Source of the DNA: Tannerellaceae bacterium
Lineage (GTDB): Bacteria > Bacteroidota > Bacteroidia > Bacteroidales > Tannerellaceae
Length of the DNA: 36,387 nucleotides
Assembly (NCBI GenBank): GCA_021204405.1
Contig: JAJPZJ010000028.1
Span: forward strand, 1-36,387
Reading direction: 5' to 3'
The position numbers were made by a program, and so were the translations under genes. How positions within the stretch are numbered: position 1 is the first letter of the stretch; the number at the start of each line of letters is the position of its first letter. Of the stretch, positions 16,888-26,178 are shown piece after piece. The notes under the pieces were generated by a model that did not search any database, was not told the DNA's origin, and was given only the letters and a program-made list of their open reading frames with translations.

Positions 16888-16925
16888 CGTCTACTGGTGA
16901 ATGGTCATCGTCTACTGATGAATGG
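16884..16925 (-). repeat. 21-bp near-perfect tandem duplication over the sprA start codon
   Basis: Two 21-base units (16884-16904 and 16905-16925) differ at one base (G versus A). Read toward sprA, each ends in a GACGATGA segment containing an ATG. The upstream ATG opens only MTIHQ then stops; the downstream one starts sprA. The pair fills most of the 59-base ruvA-sprA spacer. Confidence 0.92.
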
Positions 16926-16946
16926 TCAACTGAACAGTCTCAATTA

Positions 16947-17543
16947 TCACATCATTCTAAGGGCAGATTTAATCACCTGTTCTACAGAAAGTTGAGGAGA
17001 ATTTTTCAGGACTGTGGTTACGGTTTTCTGGGAGACTGCTTTCTGGAAACCTAACATAACAAGCGCAGACACAGCCTCCTCAGTAATAAGATTACTTCCT
17101 ACAGACCTTTTTGTACCTTCTTCCAATGTAGCTAAAGCTTCAAGTGGTTTAACCTTATTTTTCAGATCCACTAATATGCGTTGAGCAGTTTTAGCACCAA
17201 TTCCTTTTACTGCAGTTAATATAGTCTCATTTTTTGTTGCAATAGCCTCTACCAGCTCTGCAGGAGATAAAGAAGATAAAATCATCCGGGCCATATTAGC
17301 CCCTACACCCGATACAGAAATCAATAATAGAAAAAGATCTCTTTCAATTTTTTCAGCAAAGCCAAACAAAAGATGTGCGTCTTCTCTTATTATTTCATAA
17401 ATAAGGATCTTACCCTGTTTTTTCCCCTGAAAAGCAGTATAAGTATTTAGTGAGATGTTTAATTTATAGCCTATTCCACCACATTCGACGATCAGTTGGA
17501 CGGGACTAATTTCTACAATTTCACCCTTTATATATTCAATCAT
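16947..17543 (-). CDS. ruvA: Holliday junction branch migration protein RuvA
   Basis: RuvA tetramers bind Holliday junctions and load the RuvB motor during recombination repair. The 198 residues show the OB-fold N-domain starting MIEYIKGEIVEISP with GIGYKLNISLNTY. The helix-hairpin-helix domain contains LFLLLISVSGVGANMARMIL and TAVKGIGAKTAQRILVDLK. The flexible acidic linker is followed by the C-terminal RuvB-binding three-helix domain (EEAVSALVMLGFQKAVSQKTV). It precedes sprA on the same strand and is probably co-transcribed with it. ruvB and ruvC are not in the window, which is normal for Bacteroidota. Confidence 0.95.
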   Translation of the reverse strand: MIEYIKGEIVEISPVQLIVECGGIGYKLNISLNTYTAFQGKKQGKILIYEIIREDAHLLFGFAEKIERDLFLLLISVSGVGANMARMILSSLSPAELVEAIATKNETILTAVKGIGAKTAQRILVDLKNKVKPLEALATLEEGTKRSVGSNLITEEAVSALVMLGFQKAVSQKTVTTVLKNSPQLSVEQVIKSALRMM

Positions 17544-17623
17544 TTGGTTCTTCTTAAGAATTCATTATTTGTTATAACGAAAAATTACTCAAAAGCGTAT
17601 ATAACAGGTACAAAAATATACCC

Positions 17624-17642
17624 GGAAACAATTATTGTTTCC
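17624..17642 (-). terminator. Small hairpin around the trkH stop codon
   Basis: Eight-base arms GGAAACAA and TTGTTTCC enclose a three-base loop that is exactly the trkH TAA (complement 17632-17634). Downstream on the minus strand it is followed by GGGTATATTTTTG, a modest T-run. It may be a weak terminator or mRNA 3'-end protector; the stem is rather A/T-rich. Confidence 0.35.
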
Positions 17643-19107
17643 AGAATCCCGGTAATAATATAGTTAACACGGTAAAAATTTCCAGACGTCCGGTCATCAT
17701 CAAAAAGGAAAGAAACCATTTGGAAAAATCAGGTAAAAGGTGATAGGTATCTGCAGGACCTAAACGTCCTAATCCCGGTCCGACATTACTTACAGCCGAA
17801 ATAGCAGCACTTATGGCCTCCTCAAAGCCCAATCCATTTAAAGCCAGAACAAGGAAACTTGCTAAAATCAAAGTTAAATACGCAAAAGCAAAGGCTAGTA
17901 CCCGTTGTACAATATCGGAAGAAATTACATGTCCATTCATTCTCACCGGGATAACAGCATTTGGGTGTGTTTTCTTCTTAAATTCATTAAAAAGATTTTT
18001 GGCCAATATCACCATTCTGCTCATTTTCATACCACCACTGGTAGAACCTGCACAACCACATACCAACATCAATAATAAAGCAATGAGCCAGAAAAAAGGC
18101 CCCCACGCTAAAAAATCAGTAGTAGCATATCCGGAAGTTGTAACAATGGATACCACCTGGAAAGCCGCTTTTCTGAAAGCTTCACTAAAGACTGTTTCAA
18201 AACCATTATAAAGAAGCCAGGAAGTAACAATGACAATTGTTGCTATCACCAGAGAATAAAACCAGCGCGCCTCTTCATCTTTAAGTAATTTGCTGTATTT
18301 ACGGTTAAAAAAGAAATAGATCAACGTTATATTGGTTGCTCCCAGACACATGAATATGGTAATGAGATAATCCAGATAAGCAGAATTCCAATATCCGATA
18401 CTTGCATTTTTAGTAGAGTATCCCCCTGTAGCCATTGTAGTCATGGCATGGTTCATTGCATCGAATATGCCCATAGGACCCAACCAAAGCAAAACGGCCA
18501 GTAACAGGGTCAGAAACAGGTATACTCCCCATAACCGTTTGGCAACCTGGGTAATCCGGGGACGAAAACGTTCATGTGTAATTCCGGACGACTCTGCCTC
18601 AAACATTTGTGAGGCTCCCCCTCCACCAATAATAGGCACTACAGCTACCGTAAAAACGATCATTCCTAATCCACCCTGCCATTGGGTCAGGCTTCGCCAG
18701 AATAAAATACCTTTTGGTAAAACTTCTATATCATTCAATATGGTTGAGCCTGTTGTAGTAAAGCCAGACATTGTTTCAAAAAATGCATCCGTCACATTGC
18801 CAATATACCCACCTATTAAAAAAGGCAACATACCCAGTAACGATAAACAGACCCATGTAAGAGAAACGATCAGCATTCCTTCTCTTCTTCCTGCCGTATT
18901 TTCGTTAGCCCGGTAACCAACACCATAAAAAATTACTCCGACGATAAATAATATACCGGAAGATATTAAGAGAGGTATTAAGTCTCCGCCACGATATACC
19001 AATGCCACCACAGAAGCCGATAACATAAATAATGTTTCAAGGATGAACATCATTCCCAACATTTTAAATATGAAACGGATATTTAGCATACTATAAAAAA
19101 TAATCAA
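17632..19107 (-). CDS. trkH: TrkH family potassium uptake protein
   Basis: Membrane channel subunit for potassium uptake, working with the TrkA gating protein encoded just upstream. Four pore-loop repeats each carry the selectivity glycine: SGFTTTGSTI, TMATGGYST, VTTSGYATTDF and SNVGPGLG. The GCAGSTSGGMKMSR segment after the third pore is characteristic. Many membrane helices cover the whole length. Two in-frame starts are possible: ATG at 19107 (491 residues) or ATG at 19089 (MLNIRFIFKMLGM, 485 residues), and the latter looks like the usual family beginning. Spacing from the trkA stop (34 or 52 bases) supports one operon dxs-trkA-trkH. Confidence 0.93.
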   Translation of the reverse strand: MIIFYSMLNIRFIFKMLGMMFILETLFMLSASVVALVYRGGDLIPLLISSGILFIVGVIFYGVGYRANENTAGRREGMLIVSLTWVCLSLLGMLPFLIGGYIGNVTDAFFETMSGFTTTGSTILNDIEVLPKGILFWRSLTQWQGGLGMIVFTVAVVPIIGGGGASQMFEAESSGITHERFRPRITQVAKRLWGVYLFLTLLLAVLLWLGPMGIFDAMNHAMTTMATGGYSTKNASIGYWNSAYLDYLITIFMCLGATNITLIYFFFNRKYSKLLKDEEARWFYSLVIATIVIVTSWLLYNGFETVFSEAFRKAAFQVVSIVTTSGYATTDFLAWGPFFWLIALLLMLVCGCAGSTSGGMKMSRMVILAKNLFNEFKKKTHPNAVIPVRMNGHVISSDIVQRVLAFAFAYLTLILASFLVLALNGLGFEEAISAAISAVSNVGPGLGRLGPADTYHLLPDFSKWFLSFLMMTGRLEIFTVLTILLPGFWKQ

Positions 19108-19141
19108 TTGGTAAAGAGTGACTTCTCTTCAACTTTGTTTT

Positions 19142-20479
19142 TCAGTTAAAATAATCTTCCAGTTTACGGATAGCTGTTTCGAGGCAAAATACCACTACAT
19201 GGTCATAAGCTTGTATCTGTGTATCACCATTTACCATCATGGGTTCACCATTACGAATCAAACCTCCCAATGTTATATCTCTGGGAAGTTTTAAATCTTT
19301 TACCGGTTTTTTTGTGATTTTAGAATCCGGGCGTGCAATAAGTTCCGCCACCTCTGCGTTGGCAAAAGTTAAAGATTTTACATTCGAAACATCTGCATCC
19401 AGTAAATATTTATAAATATGACTCGCTGCAATCAGCTTTTTATTAATTACAGCTCCCACATTCATACTTTCAGCTACAGGAATATAATCTATATTCTCAA
19501 TATTAGCAATAGTTTTAAATACACCGAAACGCTTCGCCACCAGGCAAGCGAGAATATTGATACTTGAGTTCTCTGTTAGTGCAATAAAAGCCTGAACATC
19601 TTTCAATCCTTCCTGCTTCAATAAGTCCATATCACGACCATCGCCATTAATAATCAATACATTGCTTGGGACAATCTCAGCTATCCTGTGACTTTTTTCT
19701 TTATCGGTTTCTATTACTTTTACCCGGATATTATTCGGTAAGTACTGGCAGGCTCTTATAGCAATACGGCTCCCTCCCATTATTACCACTTTCTTCACTT
19801 CCGGATTTTCCTTGCCTGTATGTAGTTGAACATCTTTTACATGCTCTTTAGTGGTAGTGAAAAATAGCATATCACCAGCTTCTACCCGGTCTGCTCCTCT
19901 GGGGATAATGGTTTCATTTTGCCTTTTGATAGCAACAATATGATATAGCTTGTTTTCACTGGGCAATTCAAAAAGCTGTTTATTAACTAATAAAGAATTC
20001 TCGGCTACTTTTACCCCTATTAAAATAAAAGCACCACCAAACAGTTCCCAATATTGGCTGGTCCACGGACGTTTGACAGCAGTAACAATCTCTTTTGCTG
20101 CCAACATTTCCGGATAGATCATAGAATCTATTCCCAGTTTTTCAAAAATTTCTTTATTTTTGGGGAGTAAATATTCATAATTATTGATCCGGGCTAATGT
20201 TTTCCGGGCGCCCAGACTTGCAGCGAGAATACTGGCTGAAATATTTGTAGCTTCTTCAGGAGTCACGCTCACAAACAAATCAGCTTTACGAATCCCGACA
20301 TCTTCCAGGTCACGAATGGAGGTTGGGTTCCCTACCTTAGGGAGAATCTCTATATTCGTATTGGCAAGATTCAGTCTGTCTTCACTTGGATCCATCAAAA
20401 TAATATCCTGATTTTCCTGTGATAACATCTTCGCTAAATATGTGCCGACTTCTCCGGCGCCGGCTATTATAATTCTCAT
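19142..20479 (-). CDS. trkA: Trk system potassium transporter TrkA
   Basis: Cytoplasmic NAD-binding gating subunit for TrkH, 445 residues. Two tandem RCK modules: the first opens MRIIIAGAGEVGTYLAKML with the Rossmann GxGxxG (Gly7, Gly9, Gly12), the second opens VVIMGGSRIAIRACQYL near residue 229. Each RCK_N is followed by an RCK_C domain (ENSLLVNKQLFELPSE and PVKDLKLPRDITLGGLIRNGE). In the second module the glycine motif is GGSRIA, less canonical, as usual for TrkA. It starts 17 bases after the dxs stop and is followed by trkH, so transport subunits share a transcript with an isoprenoid enzyme. Confidence 0.95.
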   Translation of the reverse strand: MRIIIAGAGEVGTYLAKMLSQENQDIILMDPSEDRLNLANTNIEILPKVGNPTSIRDLEDVGIRKADLFVSVTPEEATNISASILAASLGARKTLARINNYEYLLPKNKEIFEKLGIDSMIYPEMLAAKEIVTAVKRPWTSQYWELFGGAFILIGVKVAENSLLVNKQLFELPSENKLYHIVAIKRQNETIIPRGADRVEAGDMLFFTTTKEHVKDVQLHTGKENPEVKKVVIMGGSRIAIRACQYLPNNIRVKVIETDKEKSHRIAEIVPSNVLIINGDGRDMDLLKQEGLKDVQAFIALTENSSINILACLVAKRFGVFKTIANIENIDYIPVAESMNVGAVINKKLIAASHIYKYLLDADVSNVKSLTFANAEVAELIARPDSKITKKPVKDLKLPRDITLGGLIRNGEPMMVNGDTQIQAYDHVVVFCLETAIRKLEDYFN

Positions 20480-20496
20480 ACTAATTTATTTCAAAT

Positions 20497-22386
20497 TCAG
20501 AATGATTTTAACACAGTAGCTATACTTTCAGCATCCAGCCCACATAATTTATATAGTTCCGGAAGAGTACCATGCTCTATATATTGATCAGGAACTCCAA
20601 TTCGTTTTACTTTTGGATGATATCCATGATCTGCCATAAATTCCAATACCGCACTTCCAAATCCTCCTTGTATCACTCCATTTTCAACAGCGACTATCTT
20701 ATCAAACTTCTCTCCTATCTCTTCCAGCAATTCTCCATCCAGAGGTTTGAGATAAATCATATCATAATGGGCAACAGAAATATCCTCTACCAATGAGAGA
20801 GCTTTTATAACCTCATTTCCAATAGGTCCTATAGATAGGACCGCAATATCTTTACCCTCCTTAAGTTTCTTTCCTTTTCCTACAGGAAGAATTTCCATAG
20901 GAGTACGCCACTCCTTAAGTTCTCCTTTTCCCCTGGGGTAACGGATGATAAAAGGACTCTCTACGGCTTTGTATCCAGTAAACATCAGGTTTCGCAGATC
21001 TGTTTCGTTCAAAGGAGAGGCAATAATAAGGTTAGGGATAGGTCGTAAATAAGCCAGATCAAAAACACCATGATGGGTAGCACCATCTTCCCCAACCAGG
21101 CCGGCTCTATCCAGACACATAATTACATGTAGATTCTGTAGTGCCACATCATGGATAACCATATCATAAGCCCGCTGCATAAAAGAAGAGTAGATATTGC
21201 AATAAGGAATCATTCCTTCCCTGGCTAAACCTGCCGAAAAAGTAACTGCATGTCCTTCTGCTATCCCTACATCAAAAGACCTTTTAGGAAAAGCTTTCAT
21301 CATATAGGTCATTGAACAACCTGTCGGCATGGCAGGCGTCACTCCTACTATCCTTTCATCCTCTTCTGCAAGTTCTACTAAGGTATGGCCAAACACATCC
21401 TGATATAATTGAGGTTCATTCAGGTTAGTCACTAAAATCCTTTTTCCGGTCTCTTTATTAAATTTCCCCGGTGCATGCCATTCGGTAGCAGACAATTCAG
21501 CCGGCTTAAATCCTTTCCCTTTTTTAGTCTTAATATGAAGTAATTTAGGGCCTTTCATATCTTTTATATCATTCAGCACCTTTATCAGATAGCTTACATC
21601 ATGTCCATCCACAGGTCCGAAATAACGGATACTAAACCCTTCAAACAAATTATGCTGATGAGTCAGAAGCGCTTTAAGACTATTATTAAAGCGTAATATA
21701 CTTCCTCGCCTGTTATCTGAGATCAGGTTCATCTTACGTAGCCCACGGTACACATCATACCTCATTTTATTATAGGTCTGACTAGTAGTAATATCAACCA
21801 GATACTGGCTTAATCCTCCCACCGAGTTATCAATAGCCATATCATTATCATTCAGGATAATCAGCAAGTTATTAGGGTTGGCAGAAGCATTGTTAAGCCC
21901 TTCGTAAGCCAGTCCACCGGTCATAGCTCCATCACCGATTACAGCCACCACATGACGTTTGTCTTCCTTTTTTAAAGCAGAGGCAACCGACATACCTAAA
22001 GCTGCGGAGATGGAATTAGAAGCATGTCCTGCAATGAAAGAATCATATTCACTTTCCATCGGATTAGGAAAGCCACTTATTCCTTTAAACTGCCGTAGTG
22101 TTTTAAATTCCTTTCGTCTGCCAGTTAATATTTTATGTCCATACGCCTGGTGCCCTACATCCCATACAATCTTATCATACGGAGTATTGAATACGTAATG
22201 AAGGGCAACTGTTAGTTCAACAGTTCCCAGACTGGCGCCTAAATGTCCCGGATTTTCAGAAAGTACATCTATTATATATTGCCGCAGTTCCTGGCATACC
22301 TGCCCTGTTTTTTCGACTGACAATTTTCTTAAATCGTTCGGATAATTTATTGAATTTAATATATGTTCATCTTTAGTTTCTGACAT
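20497..22386 (-). CDS. dxs: 1-deoxy-D-xylulose-5-phosphate synthase
   Basis: First enzyme of the methylerythritol phosphate pathway: thiamine-diphosphate-dependent condensation of pyruvate and glyceraldehyde 3-phosphate. The start is set at ATG 22386 ([16 protein letters not shown], 629 residues); an upstream in-frame TTG at 22407 falls inside the predicted promoter box. Conserved features: [42 protein letters not shown], the TPP/Mg site GDGAMTGG (from 151) with NDN at 179-181, the [15 protein letters not shown] transketolase signature and FIIRYPRG. It heads a minus-strand operon with trkA and trkH. Products feed the prenyl diphosphate synthase encoded near the left end. Confidence 0.95.
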   Translation of the reverse strand: MSETKDEHILNSINYPNDLRKLSVEKTGQVCQELRQYIIDVLSENPGHLGASLGTVELTVALHYVFNTPYDKIVWDVGHQAYGHKILTGRRKEFKTLRQFKGISGFPNPMESEYDSFIAGHASNSISAALGMSVASALKKEDKRHVVAVIGDGAMTGGLAYEGLNNASANPNNLLIILNDNDMAIDNSVGGLSQYLVDITTSQTYNKMRYDVYRGLRKMNLISDNRRGSILRFNNSLKALLTHQHNLFEGFSIRYFGPVDGHDVSYLIKVLNDIKDMKGPKLLHIKTKKGKGFKPAELSATEWHAPGKFNKETGKRILVTNLNEPQLYQDVFGHTLVELAEEDERIVGVTPAMPTGCSMTYMMKAFPKRSFDVGIAEGHAVTFSAGLAREGMIPYCNIYSSFMQRAYDMVIHDVALQNLHVIMCLDRAGLVGEDGATHHGVFDLAYLRPIPNLIIASPLNETDLRNLMFTGYKAVESPFIIRYPRGKGELKEWRTPMEILPVGKGKKLKEGKDIAVLSIGPIGNEVIKALSLVEDISVAHYDMIYLKPLDGELLEEIGEKFDKIVAVENGVIQGGFGSAVLEFMADHGYHPKVKRIGVPDQYIEHGTLPELYKLCGLDAESIATVLKSF

Positions 22387-22404
22387 GCACACTATTTTTT
22401 GCGA

Positions 22405-22412
22405 CAAATGTA
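22405..22412 (-). promoter_or_regulatory. Promoter -7 box of dxs
   Basis: Minus strand reads TACATTTG, an exact TAnnTTTG match, about 20 bases before the ATG at 22386. A second exact box (TACTTTTG, 22546-22553, minus) lies further upstream and could give a leader of about 150 bases. Neither has a clear -33 TTTG. Confidence 0.45.
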
Positions 22413-22621
22413 AAGAATAAAGAGCAATTTTACCATGTTTTTAACTTTTCAATCGCTCTTCTTCCGTTGAGATTTCACCAGATGCTCACACTTTGTCCCG
22501 ATTGCTATTTTATTAAAGACTTACCTCCTAAACGGCTATTTGCATCAAAAGTAATCCACAAGCAGATTTGGAGATAAAAAAGGAATCCTCTAATATTGTA
22601 TAAGTTTTAAAACAATATATT

Positions 22622-23610
22622 ATGGAGCTCCGTACAATCGTTCCTTTAGGAAAAACTAATTTGAGCATTTCACATCAGGAACCGCTTTTACTACTTGGGT
22701 CATGCTTTACTGAAAATATGGGGAATAAACTCATTGAAAATAAATTTACAGCAGACCTGAACCCTTTTGGAATATTATATAATCCGGCTTCTATCCGGAA
22801 AGCCTTATCCTTTTTAACAGCCCCCAAAGAATTTACCCCGGTTCATTTAATAGAACATGGAGGCCTGTGCCATAGTTTTATGCACCACAGCAATTTTTCT
22901 TTGGCTTCGCAGGCCGAATGCCTGCAACTGATCAACAGCCGGCAAGCTGAGGCCTCAGCTTTATTAAAAAAGCATCTGTGCTGTTAATAACTTTCGGAAC
23001 TGCCTATGTTTATACATTAAAAGAAACCGGCGAAATCGTCTCTAACTGCCATAAACTTCCGGACAGGTATTTTAACCGTTCCTTACTGACAGTTAATGAA
23101 ATTGTATCAGGTTGGAAAAAGTTATTAACAAACTTATGGGAGTATAATCCCGGGCTGAAAATCCTTTACACCGCCAGCCCCATCAGGCATTTAAAAGATA
23201 GAGCACACGGCAACCAGCTCAGTAAAGCAACCCTATTGCTCGCTATCGAAGAACTAATAAAAGTAAACCCCAAACAATCATTCTATTTCCCCAGTTATGA
23301 GATCATGCTGGATGAGTTAAGAGATTACCGCTTCTACACGGAAGATATGATCCATCCATCCAGACTAGCCATAAATTACATATGGGAACAATTCAGCCAG
23401 CAGTTCTTCGCTCCTGAAACCAAAGAGTTGCTCCGTAACTGGCAGGAGATCCGGAAAGCAATTAACCACAAACCATTTAAACCAGCCAGTGAGACTTACA
23501 AAAAGTTTATATACCAAACTTTGTTAAAGATGGAACGACTTTACAAGAAATTTCCTTACTTTGATATCGAGAAAGAAATTGTACAGTTGAGATCTAAAAT
23601 TTCAGAATAA
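22622..23610 (+). CDS. GSCFA domain protein, interrupted by a one-base frameshift
   Basis: GSCFA family protein (SGNH-hydrolase-like, common in Bacteroidota, function not established). The N-terminal part (22622-22987 frame) contains the name-giving LLLGSCFTENMGNKL, then NPFGILYNPASI and HGGLCHSFMHH. The rest (reading from before 22978) continues VLLITFGTAYVYTLKETGEIV, then KILYTASPIRHLKD, YFPSYEIMLDELRDYRFY and DMIHPS, the expected C-terminal catalytic-like D-x-x-H. The join is an A-run at 22966-22971: six A are present, seven would restore KKASVLLITFG. Corrected length is about 329 residues. murF-alr starts two bases after the stop, so the two are likely co-transcribed, which hints at an envelope role. 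Confidence 0.82.
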
Positions 23611-23611
23611 G

Positions 23612-26077
23612 ATGGAGTATTATATAAAAGATATCGCTGGCATTATCGGAGCAGAAGCCAAAATAAAACAGAATGTTCCAATCAGTATTTTACTTACGGA
23701 TAGTCGCAGATTATCTTTTCCGGAAGAAAGTCTTTTTTTTGCATTCCATACTAATACGAATAACGGGCATAAATTTATTTACGATTTATATAATTTACGT
23801 GTTCGCAATTTTGTGGTCAGCGAATACTTACCAGCCTTTGACACTCTGGCAGATGCTAATTTCTTACTTGTAAAAGATACACTTCGTAGCCTGCAACGTT
23901 TAGTAATCCATCACCGGAAACAATTCACCCTTCCCGTTATTGGTATTACAGGTAGTAACGGGAAAACAGTTGTTAAAGAATTCCTTTACCAACTATTACA
24001 CAACGAATTCAATATTGTCCGCTCTCCGCGTAGTTATAATTCACAACTAGGCGTACCTTTATCTGTATGGCAGATAAATGAAAGCCATACGTTAGGTATT
24101 TTTGAAGCAGGTATTTCCCAGCCGGATGAGATGGAACGTTTGCAACCCATTATAGCGCCAACGATTGGTATTATTACAAATATCGGGGAAGCTCACCAGG
24201 AAAACTTTATATCTTCCCGGCAAAAATGTATTGAGAAATTAAGCCTCTTTACAGATTGCGAAGCAATTATATATGATGGGGATAATATCTTTATCTCAAA
24301 TGCTCTGAAAGCGACCTGTCTTTCCCATAAGGCGATTGCCTGGAGCCGTACTGATTCGGAGGCTCCCTTACACATTGAGTCGCTTGAGAAAAAAGAGACT
24401 CATACCATTATTCGCTGTACACTCCTGGGATTTAGCCGTACCTATACAATTCCATTTACAGACGATGCTTCTATCGAAAACGTAATTCATTGTATGGCGG
24501 CTATGCTATACCTGAAACCTACAAGTGTTAACGATGAATCTAAATTCAGCCTGTTAGAACCGGTTGCCATGCGTCTGGATGTAAAAGAGGGTATTAATGG
24601 ATGTATCCTTATCAACGATACCTATAATTCAGATCTCAACTCATTAGATATAGCACTGGATTTCCAGCAAAGCCGGCGGGGGAATAAAAATATGAAGTCT
24701 ACCCTAATTCTCTCTGACATCTTACAATCCGGTACATTACCCAAATCTTTATATAAAAAGGTAGCCGACCTGGTACGTAGGAAAAAGATAGATCGTTTCA
24801 TTGGTATCGGTCGCGATCTGAAAGAATATGGCAACCTGTTTGAAATGGAGAAAGAACTCTACTCCAGTACCGAAGAGTTTGTTCATTCCTTATCTTTAAG
24901 GAACTTCAATAATGAACTGATTCTGTTAAAAGGTTCCCGGAATCACCACTTTGAGAAAATTTCCGAATTGTTGGAGAAAAAAGTACATGAAACTATTCTG
25001 GAGGTAAATCTGGATTCTGTTATTCATAATTTTAATTATTATCGTTCTAAACTTAATCCTAATACTAAAATATCCTGTATGGTAAAAGCATCAGGATATG
25101 GTGCCGGTTCCTATGAATTGGCTAAAACATTACAGGAACACCGTTGTGACTATTTATCGGTGGCTGTAGCCGATGAGGGTGCCGAATTACGCCGTGAAGG
25201 AATTTCAATACCAATTATAGTGATGAATCCAGAGCTGAGTAGTTTCAATACACTTTTCGATAATCAGCTCGAACCCGAAATTTATAGCTTTCAACTATTA
25301 AAAGCCATTATTAAAGAAGCCGACTACCGGGGAATCACCTCCTACCCTATTCATATAAAAATAGATACAGGTATGCACCGTTTAGGTTTTCAATCCGAAG
25401 ATATACCTGCTATTTATGAAATACTAAAAAAACAGACAGGTGTTGTAGTTCGTTCGGTTTTCTCCCATCTGGCTGCAAGTGATAATCCTGAACACGATGA
25501 TTTCACCCGCCGGCAAATTACAACTTTCGTAAAGACAGCAAAGGAATTAGAAAAACTGCTTGGGCAAAGGATACTAAAGCATATTCTAAACTCAGCAGGA
25601 ATAGAACGATTTCCGGAATACCAACTGGATATGGTACGGTTAGGAATTGCTTTATATGGTATAAGTTCAATAAATGACCATTCACTAAGAAATGTCAGTA
25701 CATTAAAAACTATTATTTTGCAAGTACAGCAGGTTCCGGCAGGCGAATCAATTGGCTATAACCGGATGAGTTATGTAGACCGCGATTCCCGTATTGCGAT
25801 TATCCCGATCGGATATGCAGATGGGCTGGACCGGCACCTGAGTAACGGAAAAGGTGAAGTGCTGGTAAATGGTAAGCGTTGTCCGATTATAGGTAATATA
25901 TGTATGGATGCTACCATGATAGATGTAACCGATACCCAGGCCAAAGAAGGCGATCCGGTAATTATATTTGGTGAAAACCTGCCGGTACAGGAGATAGCAG
26001 CCAGATTAAACACAATTCCATATGAAATATTAACTTCCATCTCCTCCCGGGTAAAAAGGGTATACTACAAGGAGTGA
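23612..26077 (+). CDS. Bifunctional MurF-alanine racemase
   Basis: Fusion of UDP-N-acetylmuramoyl-tripeptide:D-alanyl-D-alanine ligase (about 1-460) with PLP-dependent alanine racemase (about 465-821), an arrangement known in Bacteroidota. MurF part: P-loop GITGSNGKT at 111-119, IGIITNIGEAHQENF, and NDTYNSDLNSLDIAL of the Mur ligase C-domain. Racemase part: PLP lysine Lys492 in CMVKASGYGAG, DTGMHRLGF, HLAASDNP, LNSAGIERFP, the GYNRMSY tyrosine region and IPIGYADGLDRHLS. One polypeptide thus provides D-alanine and adds the D-Ala-D-Ala dipeptide to the peptidoglycan stem. The frame is intact over 2.4 kb, unlike both neighbours. Confidence 0.94.
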   Translation: MEYYIKDIAGIIGAEAKIKQNVPISILLTDSRRLSFPEESLFFAFHTNTNNGHKFIYDLYNLRVRNFVVSEYLPAFDTLADANFLLVKDTLRSLQRLVIHHRKQFTLPVIGITGSNGKTVVKEFLYQLLHNEFNIVRSPRSYNSQLGVPLSVWQINESHTLGIFEAGISQPDEMERLQPIIAPTIGIITNIGEAHQENFISSRQKCIEKLSLFTDCEAIIYDGDNIFISNALKATCLSHKAIAWSRTDSEAPLHIESLEKKETHTIIRCTLLGFSRTYTIPFTDDASIENVIHCMAAMLYLKPTSVNDESKFSLLEPVAMRLDVKEGINGCILINDTYNSDLNSLDIALDFQQSRRGNKNMKSTLILSDILQSGTLPKSLYKKVADLVRRKKIDRFIGIGRDLKEYGNLFEMEKELYSSTEEFVHSLSLRNFNNELILLKGSRNHHFEKISELLEKKVHETILEVNLDSVIHNFNYYRSKLNPNTKISCMVKASGYGAGSYELAKTLQEHRCDYLSVAVADEGAELRREGISIPIIVMNPELSSFNTLFDNQLEPEIYSFQLLKAIIKEADYRGITSYPIHIKIDTGMHRLGFQSEDIPAIYEILKKQTGVVVRSVFSHLAASDNPEHDDFTRRQITTFVKTAKELEKLLGQRILKHILNSAGIERFPEYQLDMVRLGIALYGISSINDHSLRNVSTLKTIILQVQQVPAGESIGYNRMSYVDRDSRIAIIPIGYADGLDRHLSNGKGEVLVNGKRCPIIGNICMDATMIDVTDTQAKEGDPVIIFGENLPVQEIAARLNTIPYEILTSISSRVKRVYYKE

Positions 26078-26124
26078 AAAACAACTGAATAAAATAGATA
26101 CCTACCAGTAAACAGGTTACAAAT

Positions 26125-26154
26125 TTTGTATCTTGCACATTTTATGTACTTTTG
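26125..26154 (+). promoter_or_regulatory. fabI promoter
   Basis: TTTG at 26125-26128 (-33) and TACTTTTG at 26147-26154 (-7) with an 18-base spacer, close to the Bacteroidota consensus. The expected transcript start near 26161 gives a short leader to the ATG at 26179. Confidence 0.65.
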
Positions 26155-26178
26155 TGCCGTAATAAATATATTTAAGGT

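Noticed and set aside
22387..22407. Extended dxs start at TTG 22407
   Set aside because: The codon overlaps the predicted -7 box, and ATG 22386 gives the usual Dxs beginning.
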